NCBI GenBank assembly: GCA_963730165.1
Contig: CAVSQS010000008.1
Location: 1 to 64,000 of the forward strand
Origin: DASSQJ01 sp963730165
GTDB lineage: Bacteria > Actinomycetota > Actinomycetes > Actinomycetales > Dermatophilaceae
Length of the DNA: 64,000 nucleotides
Direction: 5' to 3'
In this document: positions 33,704-42,451 of the stretch, piece after piece
Layout: each line of letters opens with the position of its first letter
How positions within the stretch are numbered: position 1 is the first letter of the stretch
Program-made: the position numbers and the translations under genes
The notes under the pieces: model-generated
What the model saw: the letters and a program-made list of their open reading frames with translations, nothing else
Databases searched by the model: none
What the model was told of the DNA's origin: nothing

Positions 33704-35170
33704 GTGACGCACGGCGAGCGGGGCGTCGTCTTCCCGGAGGTCGACGGGCGCCGCTCGACATCCGCCACCGGTCGTGGCGTCGTCTCCGACGCGCTGGCGC
33801 CCGTCGACCCGGTGGGCTCGGCGGCCGCGGGCCGCGAGACGAACTGGCGCAGTGGGTACGTCGAGCACTTCGCACGTCTGGTCGAGGCCGGACTACCGAG
33901 CTACTCCGATGCCCGCTCCATCGCCGAGTCGGGGCTGGCGTCGGTTCACGCGCGGATGCGGTGGGTCCCCGAGGCCGGCGACGAGGCGCCACTCTCGGCC
34001 GCGGTCGGAGGGGCGACCGGCGGTCCGCACGACCTCCTCGACGCCGAGGTCGTCGAGGGCAGTGGGGAGCCCGACACGGCCCTGACCATCCCGTACCGCG
34101 GGCAGCGGCTCGGTGGGGACGACCTGCGGCGGCGCCTCGACGCCTGGGTCGAGGCTGGCGTCGTCGAGCCGAGCCTGCGCGAGGCCGTCAGCGAGGTCCT
34201 CGAGAACCCCGCCTGGCTGCGGCTCGAGGGACGCACCGTCGTCGTCCTCGGCGCCGCCGCCGAGATGGGGCCGCTGCGCGCCCTGCTGCGGTGGGGGGCG
34301 ACGGTCGCGGCCGTCGACCTGCCTCGTCCCGAGCTCTGGTCGCGCCTGCTCGACGACACCGCCGGGCTCGCCGGCCGGCTGATCGTCCCGGTGCGGGCGG
34401 GCGACGGCCCGGTCACCGACCGGGCCGGGGTCGACCTGCTCCATGACCTGCCCAGCGCCACGGCCTGGGTGGCCGGCGCCCCCGGCTCGCTCGTCCTCGG
34501 CAACTACGTCTACGCCGACGGCGCCACGAACGTGCGCGTCTCGACGGCGGTCGACGCACTGTCGGAGGCGGTCCGGGGCCAACGCCCCGACACGGCGCTG
34601 TCGTTCCTCGCGACGCCCACGGACGTCTTCGCCGTGCCTCGGGAGGCGGTCGAGGCCGCGACCAGGTCCTACGCCGAGCGCCGTACCTCCAAGGTGCTGC
34701 GGGTGCCGCTGCGCACCCTCTCGGGGGGCCGGCTGCTGCGGCGGAACTACGTGCCCGGCGAGGACCCGGGGATCAACGACTCGGTCGTCACGCAGCAAGG
34801 CCCGAACTACCTGCTCGCCAAGCGGATCCAGCGGTGGCGGGCCACCGCAGCCCGGGCCTCGGGCGCCACGGTGTCCTTCAAGGTCGCCCCGCCCACGCGC
34901 ACGCGCTCGGTCGTGAAGAACCGGGCGCTGGCCGCGGCCTACGCCGGCGCCCACCGCTTCGGCGTCGAGGTCTTCGAGCCCGGTACCGCGAACACCCTGA
35001 TGGCCGCGCTGCTCGTCCACGACCTCGTCGCCGGGCCCCCCCGCCACGACCACCCCTGGCAGGACGAGGCCTGGGCGGCGGCCCACGGCGGGCTGTGGCG
35101 CAGCGCGTACGACCCGCGCAGCGCCCTCGGGCTCGCGGCCCTCCTCGGCGCCGCCTCCGCTCGCCCCTGA
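33704..35170 (+). CDS. Conserved-looking 488-aa protein of unknown function, Rossmann-like
   Basis: A 488-aa soluble protein starting at GTG 33704, 3 bp after the E2 stop, so very likely co-translated with the dehydrogenase operon. A Rossmann-like segment RTVVVLGAAAEMGPLRALLRWGATVAAVDLPR lies in the middle (about 175-205), followed by VVGxxx-type strands and a C-terminal region rich in arginine/lysine (KRIQRWRATAARASGATVSFKVAPPTRTRS). I do not recognise the family. Binding of NAD(P) or SAM-like cofactor is possible from the glycine-rich turn but unproven. Composition and codon use match neighbours. Confidence 0.8.
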   Translation: MTHGERGVVFPEVDGRRSTSATGRGVVSDALAPVDPVGSAAAGRETNWRSGYVEHFARLVEAGLPSYSDARSIAESGLASVHARMRWVPEAGDEAPLSAAVGGATGGPHDLLDAEVVEGSGEPDTALTIPYRGQRLGGDDLRRRLDAWVEAGVVEPSLREAVSEVLENPAWLRLEGRTVVVLGAAAEMGPLRALLRWGATVAAVDLPRPELWSRLLDDTAGLAGRLIVPVRAGDGPVTDRAGVDLLHDLPSATAWVAGAPGSLVLGNYVYADGATNVRVSTAVDALSEAVRGQRPDTALSFLATPTDVFAVPREAVEAATRSYAERRTSKVLRVPLRTLSGGRLLRRNYVPGEDPGINDSVVTQQGPNYLLAKRIQRWRATAARASGATVSFKVAPPTRTRSVVKNRALAAAYAGAHRFGVEVFEPGTANTLMAALLVHDLVAGPPRHDHPWQDEAWAAAHGGLWRSAYDPRSALGLAALLGAASARP

Positions 35171-35282
35171 GGCCCGGTCCGGAACCGGGTTGGCGGGCGG
35201 TGACGCCCGGGGCCATGATGGCGCCGTTCACCCACCCACCGCCGGCCGCTCGGGCCGGCCCTCGTCGCTCTGCGAGTCCGTC

Positions 35283-36533
35283 GTGCTCTCCGCCTACGCC
35301 CCTCTCTTCCGGGTCCCCGGTGCCCGTGCCTTCATCGCCGGCACCGCCGTCTCGCGCGTCGGCGGCGCGATGTTCGGGGTCGCCGTCATCGTCATGGTCA
35401 GTGAGCGCCGTGGCTCCTACGCCCTCGCCGGTGCCGTCTCGGCCGTCGGCCTCGCGGTCCTCGCCGTGGCGGGACCGGTCCTGGGCCGGCTCGTCGACAA
35501 GCACGGCCAGCGGCGCGTGGCCCTGCCGTTCGTCACCGTGGCGGCGGTCAGCGGCCTCGCGACCGTCCTCGCGTCGTGGGCGATGGCCCCCGCGTGGGTG
35601 CTCGTCGTCCTCTACGGCGTCAGCGCGTTCCTGCCCGAGCCGGGCCCGATGTCCCGGGCGCGGTGGGTGTACATCTTCCGCGACGACCCCGTCCGGCTGC
35701 ACACCGCGATGTCGTTCGAGCAGGTCGTCGAGGAGGCGTCCTTCGTCGTCGGCCCCGTCCTGGCAGTCCTCGTCTCCACCCTGTGGTTCCCGGAGGCCGG
35801 CCTGCTCCTCGCGGTCGTCCTGTTCACCGCCGGCGCGCTCGCCTTCCTCTCCGCCCGGTCGACCGAGCCGCCGGTCGTCCCCCATCTGGACCGGCCCCCG
35901 GGGCTGGCGGTGCGCTGGCCGGGGCTGCTCGCCGTCGCCGGCGTCCTCGTGATGACCGGCGTCATCTTCGGCGCCAACGAGGTGGTCGCCGTCGCCTACG
36001 CGGATGCCGCGGGCAGCGCCAGCCTGTCGAGCGTCGTGCTCGGCGGCTTCGCGCTGGGGTCGATGCTCTCGGGGCTGGTGTTCGGTGCCCGCACCTTCCG
36101 GTCGACCCTGACGACGCGGCTGCTCGCCGCGGCGACCGCCATGGTCGCGCTCGAGCTCCCGGCCCTCGTGGTCCCCGGCGTGTGGCCGTTGACGCTCGTC
36201 ATGGTCGTCGCCGGGTCGGCGACGGCTCCGATGCTCATCACGAGCCTGTCCCTGGCGCAACGTCTCGTGCCCCCGGCGCTCGTGACCGAGGGCATCGCGG
36301 TCGCCGTCACGGGGATCCTCATCGGCATCTCCGCCGGCTCCGCGCTCGGTGGGTGGGCGGTCGAGGCGTGGGGCGCCCAGCGCGCCTACGCGGTCCCCGT
36401 CCTCGCGGGGAGCGTGGCCGTCGGCATCGTGCTGCTGCGCCGGCGCCGCCTGGCCGTGGCCGAGCGCGCCGGGGCCGGGCGCGCCGTCCTCGCCGCCCCG
36501 GTCGGCACGCCCCCCGAGGTCCCGACCGGCTGA
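35283..36533 (+). CDS. MFS transporter
   Basis: A 416-aa major facilitator with about 12 hydrophobic helices. The loop 2-3 motif reads GRLVDKHGQRRVALP (about 60-75), close to the G-x-L-x-D-x-x-G-x-R family pattern. GTG 35283 is chosen because the helix block begins right after it; no better start or ribosome site is seen upstream. Substrate unknown. It converges on the next MFS gene, with a shared terminator between. Confidence 0.85.
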   Translation: MLSAYAPLFRVPGARAFIAGTAVSRVGGAMFGVAVIVMVSERRGSYALAGAVSAVGLAVLAVAGPVLGRLVDKHGQRRVALPFVTVAAVSGLATVLASWAMAPAWVLVVLYGVSAFLPEPGPMSRARWVYIFRDDPVRLHTAMSFEQVVEEASFVVGPVLAVLVSTLWFPEAGLLLAVVLFTAGALAFLSARSTEPPVVPHLDRPPGLAVRWPGLLAVAGVLVMTGVIFGANEVVAVAYADAAGSASLSSVVLGGFALGSMLSGLVFGARTFRSTLTTRLLAAATAMVALELPALVVPGVWPLTLVMVVAGSATAPMLITSLSLAQRLVPPALVTEGIAVAVTGILIGISAGSALGGWAVEAWGAQRAYAVPVLAGSVAVGIVLLRRRRLAVAERAGAGRAVLAAPVGTPPEVPTG

Positions 36534-36550
36534 GCCGCCGCTGCGAGCGA

Positions 36551-36593
36551 CGAGGGCGGCGCCCGACCCCCTCCGGGCCGGGCGCCGCCCTCG
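36551..36593. terminator. GC-rich bidirectional terminator
   Basis: A 15-bp perfect inverted repeat (CGAGGGCGGCGCCCG and its complement) around a 13-nt loop, between the ends of two convergent genes. There is no T run, as is usual in such genomes. Confidence 0.75.
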
Positions 36594-36605
36594 GCGCGGC
36601 GAGGC

Positions 36606-38426
36606 TCAGCCGGTGCTGCTCGGCGACGCCGCCTCCTGCGCCGTCGTGGCGCCGGCTGCCGTACGGTCGCCAGCAGGGGCACGGCCCTCCGACGCGGGTG
36701 TGGCAGCACCCGCTGCGCTGCTCCCGCCGCCGGCGGCGGGAGCAGCGTTGCGCTCGCTGTACGCCGAGCCCGAGCGCAGCTCGACCTGGGGCAGCATCAG
36801 CATGATGAGGAAGCCGACCACCATGACCGCCGACCCGACGAGGAAGACGAGGTCCATCGCGTCGGAGAAGCCGATGAGGAACGGCTTCGCCAGCCGTGGG
36901 TCGAGGTTGTTGAGGAACGAGGAGTCCGAGAGCACCCCGCTCGTCGAGGCCGTCGAGACCGACCCGCTCGAGGCGGCCTGCTGGATGGCGGTGGCCACCG
37001 TGTGGTCGGTCGTCCCCGGAGGGGACTGCAGCCCGGCAGCGACCCCCGCCTGGAAGTCCGCGGTCGGTGCGACGGCCTTGAAGGCGGAGGCGATCTTGTC
37101 CGGGACCGTCGAGAAGAGGATCGAGAGGAAGACGGCGGTGCCGACGGTGCCGCCCATCTGGCGCGTGAAGGTGGCCGTCGACGTGGCGACCCCGATCTGC
37201 TGCGGCGGCACCGCGTTCTGGACCGCGAGGGTGAGCGGCTGGAAGTTGAAGCCGAGCCCGAGGCCGAAGACGACCATGACGAGCATCGTCTGCCAGAGCG
37301 GGGTGGCGTAGCCGACGTAGTGGAAGACGAACAGCCCGGCGACGAGCAGCCCCGACCCCACGACCGGGAAGATCCGGTAGCGCCCGGTGCGGGCGATGAT
37401 CTGGCCCGAGCTGATCGAGCCGATCATGATCCCGGCCACCATGGGGATGAGCTGGAGGCCGGCCTGGGTCGGCGTCGAGCCCTTGACGATCTGCAGGTAG
37501 AGCGGCAGGGCGGCCAGGCCGCCGAACATCGCGACGCCGATGACGACCGAGGCCGCCGAGGAGACGCCGACGGTCTTGTTGCGGAACATCCGCAGCGGCA
37601 GGATCGCCTCGTCGCCGATGCGGCGCTCCTGGAGGACGAACAGCACCGCTGCCGTGGCCGACACGACGTACGCGATCCACGCGCCGGTGGAGGTCCACCC
37701 CCAGTCGCGGCCCTGCTCGAGGACGATGAGCAGGGGGACGAGCGCGCTGGACAGCAGGAAGGCGCCGAGCCAGTCGATGCGGTGCTCGAGCCGCTGGTGG
37801 TGCAGGTGGAGGGTCTTGGAGACGACGGCCAGGGCCGCGATGCCGATCGGCACGTTGACGAGGAAGACCCACCGCCATCCGGTGATGCCCAGGATCGTGT
37901 CGGCACCCGCGAAGAAGCCGCCGATGACCGGCCCGGCCACGCTCGAGGTGCCGAAGACGGCGAGGAAGTAGCCCTGGTACTTGGCCCGCTCCCGGGGCGG
38001 CACGATGTCGCCGATGATCGCGAGGGCCAGCGACATCAGGCCGCCGGCGCCCATGCCCTGGATGGCCCGGAAGGACGCGAGCATGTACATCGAGGTCGCG
38101 AACGAGGAGAGCGCCGATCCGACGATGAAGATCGAGATGGCGAAGATGAAGAGCTTCTTGCGGCCGTAGATGTCGCCGAGCTTGCCGTAGAGCGGGGTGA
38201 CGATCGTCGCCGTGATGAGGTAGGCGGTCGTCGCCCAGGCCTGCTGGTCGAGGCCGTGGAGGTCGTCGGCGATCGTGCGGATCGAGGTCGCGACGATGGT
38301 CTGGTCGAGCGCGGCGAGGAACATGCCCATCATCAACCCGATGAGGATCGTGACGATCTGTCGGTGGGTGAGGGGGCCCTCCGTCGGAAGGGTCTTGGCC
38401 GTGCGGGGCGCGGTCTGGTCGGTCAT
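36606..38426 (-). CDS. DHA2-family (EmrB/QacA-like) drug exporter
   Basis: A 606-aa exporter with about 14 membrane helices. FLAALDQTIVATSIRTIADDL at residues 35-55 is the DHA2 motif and GKLGDIYGRKKLFI follows; the C-terminal 45 residues are low-complexity Ala/Gly/Ser/Pro. ATG 38426 overlaps the MarR stop (ATGA), so exporter and regulator are one transcript. Function is probably efflux of toxic compounds, with the MarR protein as local repressor. Confidence 0.93.
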   Translation of the reverse strand: MTDQTAPRTAKTLPTEGPLTHRQIVTILIGLMMGMFLAALDQTIVATSIRTIADDLHGLDQQAWATTAYLITATIVTPLYGKLGDIYGRKKLFIFAISIFIVGSALSSFATSMYMLASFRAIQGMGAGGLMSLALAIIGDIVPPRERAKYQGYFLAVFGTSSVAGPVIGGFFAGADTILGITGWRWVFLVNVPIGIAALAVVSKTLHLHHQRLEHRIDWLGAFLLSSALVPLLIVLEQGRDWGWTSTGAWIAYVVSATAAVLFVLQERRIGDEAILPLRMFRNKTVGVSSAASVVIGVAMFGGLAALPLYLQIVKGSTPTQAGLQLIPMVAGIMIGSISSGQIIARTGRYRIFPVVGSGLLVAGLFVFHYVGYATPLWQTMLVMVVFGLGLGFNFQPLTLAVQNAVPPQQIGVATSTATFTRQMGGTVGTAVFLSILFSTVPDKIASAFKAVAPTADFQAGVAAGLQSPPGTTDHTVATAIQQAASSGSVSTASTSGVLSDSSFLNNLDPRLAKPFLIGFSDAMDLVFLVGSAVMVVGFLIMLMLPQVELRSGSAYSERNAAPAAGGGSSAAGAATPASEGRAPAGDRTAAGATTAQEAASPSSTG

Positions 38427-38899
38427 CGGTCGGTCCTGGGGGTGTGGGGGGTGAGGGTGGCCTCGAGGTCGGAGGCGAAGCGGGCCAGATGGTGGGCGAA
38501 GGCGAGGACGTCCTCGTCGGCCCAGTCGGTGAGGAGGTGCCGGAGCCAGCGCTCGCGGCCCTCCCGGATGGCGAGGAGGAGCGACTCTCCCTCCCCGGTC
38601 ACGGAGAGGGCCTGGGCGCGGCCGTCGTCGGGGTCGGGACCGCGCTCGACGAGGCCGAGGTCGACGAGGGTGCTCACCTGGCGGCTCACCGTCGACACGT
38701 CCACGTGCACCGCCTCGGCGAGGGCCGAGACGCGCATCGGGCGACGCTTGAGGTGGTAGAGCAGCGGGTAGGCCATCGGATCGACCTGCGGGTGCTGACG
38801 CGGCGCCTGGGCGCGCGCCACCTGGAGCAGCTTGGTCACGCGGACCAGCTCGTCGCCGAGGGCGGCCGTCGGGGTGGACGGCACCGAGCTGAAGGGCAC
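38423..38899 (-). CDS. MarR-family transcriptional regulator
   Basis: A 158-aa winged-helix repressor. The recognition region is MRVSALAEAVHVDVSTVSRQVSTLVDLGLVERGPDPDDGRA at about 55-95. The GTG start at 38899 has AGAAGGAGG 6 nt upstream. It is followed by the exporter with 4-nt overlap and preceded by a 39-bp perfect palindrome that is presumably its operator. The inducing ligand is unknown. Confidence 0.93.
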   Translation of the reverse strand: MPFSSVPSTPTAALGDELVRVTKLLQVARAQAPRQHPQVDPMAYPLLYHLKRRPMRVSALAEAVHVDVSTVSRQVSTLVDLGLVERGPDPDDGRAQALSVTGEGESLLLAIREGRERWLRHLLTDWADEDVLAFAHHLARFASDLEATLTPHTPRTDR

Positions 38900-38912
38900 C
38901 TGGCCTCCTTCT

Positions 38913-38951
38913 GTCAGATGATTGGTTGCACCATACAACCAATCATCTGAC
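38913..38951. promoter_or_regulatory. 39-bp perfect palindrome, probable MarR operator
   Basis: Arms GTCAGATGATTGGTTG and CAACCAATCATCTGAC (16 bp each, no mismatch) flank the 7-nt centre CACCATA. It is markedly A+T-rich against the surrounding sequence and ends 14 bp before the marR start. The length could seat two dimers. No T run follows, arguing against a terminator. Confidence 0.75.
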
Positions 38952-39005
38952 GCGAGAATTCCACTCGACGAACCTTGGACGGCGGGTGGCCGGGGTCCGG
39001 CCCGC

Positions 39006-39485
39006 TCAGGCCGCGTCGGCCCCGAGGTGCTCGAGGAGGTTGTGGGAGAACCGCTGCCCCATGAGCGTGACGACGCCCTTCATCGCGGTCGTCACGGCCG
39101 GCCGGGTGACCCCGGGGAACGGCAGCTCGACGGTGATCTCCATGGACGTCTCCAGGTGGGTGTCGTCGCCGCACGGCGTGAGGCGGTACCACCCCTCGAC
39201 ACCGGCTCCCTCGTCACCCACCCCGGCACCGGGATCGTGGGTGAACTCGATGCGGTGCGGCTCCTCGAAGGTCATCCGCTCCGTGAAGGTGAACGAGAAG
39301 GACCGGCCGAGCAGCGGCACGCGGGCCAGCTCCCAGACCCAGTGGTGCTCCCCGTGCTCTCGGACGGTCCGCAGGAACGGGGTCAGGCGTGCGACGAGGT
39401 GGGGCTCGGTGAGCACCGCCCACACCTGCTGAGAGGTGGCCGTGACGGTTGCCGCGGAGCGGGTCGAGGTGGTGAAGGAGGCCAT
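39006..39485 (-). CDS. SRPBCC-family protein
   Basis: A 159-aa START/Bet v1-fold protein, close to the polyketide cyclase/dehydrase group: SAATVTATSQQVWAVLTEPHLVARLTPFLR at about 10-40 and alternating strands thereafter (FTFTERMTFEEPHRIEFTHD). These proteins bind hydrophobic ligands; no catalytic function can be assigned. It lies 4 bp after the next upstream gene, the mycothiol-enzyme-like gene, and probably shares its transcript. Confidence 0.85.
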   Translation of the reverse strand: MASFTTSTRSAATVTATSQQVWAVLTEPHLVARLTPFLRTVREHGEHHWVWELARVPLLGRSFSFTFTERMTFEEPHRIEFTHDPGAGVGDEGAGVEGWYRLTPCGDDTHLETSMEITVELPFPGVTRPAVTTAMKGVVTLMGQRFSHNLLEHLGADAA

Positions 39486-39489
39486 GCGG

Positions 39490-40338
39490 TCACGGGGTGA
39501 TGGTGAGCGCGGCGAGGACCCGGTGGGCGACGTCGGCCTCTCCCGCCACGGTGATCGGGAGGTCGGCGGGGGTGCGCCGGCCGCCGGCGAGGCGCATCGC
39601 GACCGCGGTCGACATCGTCAGGGTGGTCGTGACGACGTCGGGGTGCTCGTCGGACTCTCCCGTGAACAGGGCGATGCCACGGGCCGTCCCGTCCTGCTCC
39701 TCGACGCGGGCCCCGGCCCGCCCGACGACGGGTCCGGTCAGCTCGAGGACCACGGCGTTGCCGGGCTCGATGCCGGCCTCCCGGGCGACGATGCGAGGCA
39801 GCGCCCGGAAGAGCCAGGAGACCGACAGGGCTGCCGCGGGGGTGTCGAGCCCCCCGGGACGGTTGAGGGCCTCCCGGATGTCCTGCTCGTGCATCCACAC
39901 GTCGAAGGTGCGGGTGGCCACGAGCTCGGCGAGCGTCGTCGGGCCGAAGGGTCCGGTGGCCTGCGCGTCCGGGTCGACGTCGTCGGCGCGGTAGACCGCG
40001 AGGCGCTCGTCGAGCCGCCACTCGAGCTCGTCGAGGACGTCCTCGAGGGCGCGCCCACGGCGCGACTCGACGAACCGCTCGACCCGCTCGCCGAAGCGGT
40101 GGCGCACGTGCTCGTGGCCGCTGACGTCGACGTCGGGCACCGGGTCGCCCGCGACCATCGCCTCGGCGCTCGCGACGTGGGCGACCTGGTCCTGGACGCT
40201 CCAGCCCGGGCAGTCGGTGGGCAGGACCGCGTCGTCGGGACGCATGGTGCGGCCGAGGTCGATGACGTTCCGGACGGTCTGGGCCCAGGCGTCGACGACC
40301 TCCGGGAACTCGGTCGGGGCCGGGGGGTGCATCGGCAT
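39490..40338 (-). CDS. Maleylpyruvate isomerase / DinB-like mycothiol-dependent protein
   Basis: A 282-aa protein of the MDMPI/DinB-like superfamily. The N-terminal helical bundle carries TDCPGWSVQDQVAHVAS (metal-binding His) near 45-60, HEHVRHRFGERVE, and TRTFDVWMHEQDIREAL around 165-180, giving the three-histidine metal site of mycothiol-dependent enzymes. The C-terminal domain (about 200-282) resembles the sterol-carrier-like half of the family. Actual substrate unknown. Its ATG 40338 follows a TACTGT -10 box by 6 nt, a leaderless start. Confidence 0.88.
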   Translation of the reverse strand: MPMHPPAPTEFPEVVDAWAQTVRNVIDLGRTMRPDDAVLPTDCPGWSVQDQVAHVASAEAMVAGDPVPDVDVSGHEHVRHRFGERVERFVESRRGRALEDVLDELEWRLDERLAVYRADDVDPDAQATGPFGPTTLAELVATRTFDVWMHEQDIREALNRPGGLDTPAAALSVSWLFRALPRIVAREAGIEPGNAVVLELTGPVVGRAGARVEEQDGTARGIALFTGESDEHPDVVTTTLTMSTAVAMRLAGGRRTPADLPITVAGEADVAHRVLAALTITP

Positions 40339-40344
40339 GCCGAC

Positions 40345-40358
40345 ACAGTACCTACGCT
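40345..40358. promoter_or_regulatory. Back-to-back divergent -10 boxes, leaderless starts both ways
   Basis: On the minus strand TACTGT (40350-40345) stands 6 nt before ATG 40338; on the plus strand TACGCT (40353-40358) stands 6 nt before ATG 40365. The boxes are 2 bp apart, so the -35 region of each promoter falls inside the other gene. Confidence 0.55.
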
Positions 40359-40364
40359 GGGTCC

Positions 40365-42407
40365 ATGGCCCTGCCCACGCGACCGACGGGTGGCCCGGCT
40401 GTTCAGGCCGCCTCCGGAGGCGGCCTGACGTCCGGTCCCGAGTACTCCGGACCCGTGCGCCCGCTCGCCGTCGCGATCGGGGCGGCCCTGCTCGCCCTGG
40501 TCCCCGCGGCACTGCTCACCGGGGCGACGGCCCCTCTCCTGCTGGCCGACCCCGGCCCCTTCGTGCGCTGGGGCGTGCCCGTCGCCGACGTCCTCGCCAA
40601 CCTCGCCGGGCCCGCCACCTTCGGCTTCCTCCTGCTCGCCGCGTTCCTCGTGCCCGAGCGCACCCACACCCACCGCCGGGCGACGGCCCTTCGGTGGGCG
40701 GGCGGTACGGCGGTGGTCTGGCTCCTCGCCAGCGTCCTCGAGCTGCTCCTCTCGTTCGCCGACCTCGCGGGCACCCCGCTCACCGACCCGAGCCTGCCCC
40801 GGCAGTTCCTCCGCTTCGCGTGGGACCTGGAGACGACGCGCGTCATCGTCCTCACCGTCGTCGCGGCACTCGTCGTCAGCCTCGGAGCCTTCGCGACCCG
40901 TCGCCGGGCACCCGCGGTGTGGCTCGCCCTCGTGGCGATGTTCGGCGTCGTCGTCCAGTCGCTGACCGGTCACGCGGCCGGCTCCGCCAGCCACGAGGAC
41001 GCGGTCAACGGCCTCGCCATCCACCTCGTCGGGGTCACCGTCTGGGTGGGGGGCCTGCTCGCCCTCGTCGCCCTGCGGCCCCGGCTCGGCCGTGACCTCG
41101 GCGTCACGGTCTCGCGGTACTCGGTCCTCGCGACGTGGTCCTTCGTCGCCGTCGCCCTCTCCGGTGTGCTCCAGGCCGCGATCCGGCTGGGCTCGCTCGC
41201 CGGCCTCCTCACGGCCTACGGGGTGATCGTGGTCGGCAAGTCCCTCGCGCTGCTCGTCATCGGCGGCCTGGGCTGGCTGCACCGCCGCAACCTCGCGACC
41301 CGGCTCACCGAGGACCCCGGCGACGGACGGGCCTTCGCGCGGCTCGCGATCGTCGAGGTGGCCGTCATGGGGGTCGCGGCCGGCCTCGCGGCCGTGCTCG
41401 CGCGCAGCATCCCTCCGGTCCCCGACGCCCTGCCCGACCCCGGCATCGTCCTCGAGCTCACCGGGTACCCGGACCCCGGTCCGGTCACGAGCGCCGACTG
41501 GTTCACCGCGTGGCGTGCCGACTGGCTGTTCATCACCATCACCGCCGTCGCCATCGGGCTCTACCTCGCGGGTGTCGTGCGGCTGCGTCGGCGCGGCGAC
41601 GCGTGGCCCTGGTGGCGCACCGCGCTCTGGGTCGCCGGGTGGCTCCTCTTCCTCTGGGCGACGTGCGGCGCCCCGGGCATCTGGGGGCGCGTGCTCTTCA
41701 GCGCGCACATGGTGATGCACATGGCGGTCGCGATGATCGTGCCCATCGCACTCGTCCCTGCGGCGCCGCTCACCCTCGCCCTGCGCGCGATCCCCGCGCG
41801 CCGCGACCGCACGTGGGGTCCGCGCGAGATCATCCTCCAGGTGGTGCACTCGCGGGCGATGCGCTGGCTCGCGAACCCGGTCGTCGCCTCGGCCCTCTTC
41901 TTCTTCAGCCTCGCCGCGTTCTACTGGACCGGGCTGTTCGACCTGGCCCTGACCACCCACACCGGGCACCTGTTGATGATGGGGCACTTCCTGCTCACCG
42001 GGTACCTCTTCGTGTGGGTGCTCATCGGCATCGACCCCGGTCCACCGCGCTGGTCGCCCCTGATGCTGCTCGTCATCCTCTTCGCGACGATCTCCTTCCA
42101 CGCCTTCTTCGGCGTGGCGCTCACGAGCAGCGAGACCCTGCTCGCGGCCGACTTCTTCACCCAGATCAACCTGCCGTGGGGGCCCGACCCGCTGCTCGAC
42201 CAGCACGCCGCCGGCGAGATCGCGTGGGGAATCGGCGAGGCACCGACGCTCATCCTCGCCGTCGTCGTGGGGTTCCAGTGGTACCGGAGCGAGCAGCGCG
42301 AGACGGTCCGCCGCGACCGCCAGGCGGACCGCGACGGCGACGCCGAGCTGCGCGCCTACAACGAGCGGCTCGCCCGCCTGCGCGACGAGGCCGACCGGCT
42401 CGGCTGA
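40365..42407 (+). CDS. CopD / CtaG fusion membrane protein
   Basis: A 680-aa membrane protein. Residues about 30-330 form a CopD-like copper-resistance domain with histidines in GHAAG and IHLVGVTVWVGG; residues about 380-640 form a CtaG-like cytochrome-oxidase assembly domain (MVMHMAVAMIVPIALV, TGHLLMMGHFLLTGYLFVW). In actinobacteria this fused architecture is thought to import or insert copper for cytochrome aa3 assembly. The C terminus is an acidic, probably coiled segment. Leaderless start at ATG 40365. Confidence 0.92.
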   Translation: MALPTRPTGGPAVQAASGGGLTSGPEYSGPVRPLAVAIGAALLALVPAALLTGATAPLLLADPGPFVRWGVPVADVLANLAGPATFGFLLLAAFLVPERTHTHRRATALRWAGGTAVVWLLASVLELLLSFADLAGTPLTDPSLPRQFLRFAWDLETTRVIVLTVVAALVVSLGAFATRRRAPAVWLALVAMFGVVVQSLTGHAAGSASHEDAVNGLAIHLVGVTVWVGGLLALVALRPRLGRDLGVTVSRYSVLATWSFVAVALSGVLQAAIRLGSLAGLLTAYGVIVVGKSLALLVIGGLGWLHRRNLATRLTEDPGDGRAFARLAIVEVAVMGVAAGLAAVLARSIPPVPDALPDPGIVLELTGYPDPGPVTSADWFTAWRADWLFITITAVAIGLYLAGVVRLRRRGDAWPWWRTALWVAGWLLFLWATCGAPGIWGRVLFSAHMVMHMAVAMIVPIALVPAAPLTLALRAIPARRDRTWGPREIILQVVHSRAMRWLANPVVASALFFFSLAAFYWTGLFDLALTTHTGHLLMMGHFLLTGYLFVWVLIGIDPGPPRWSPLMLLVILFATISFHAFFGVALTSSETLLAADFFTQINLPWGPDPLLDQHAAGEIAWGIGEAPTLILAVVVGFQWYRSEQRETVRRDRQADRDGDAELRAYNERLARLRDEADRLG

Positions 42408-42451
42408 CCGACCGACCGCCCGGCCCCGGCCCGGTTTGCGAGGATGGACCC

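Noticed and set aside
38913..38951. Terminator for the SRPBCC gene
   Set aside because: No T run, lies immediately before the marR ribosome site, and has the A+T-rich symmetry of an operator.
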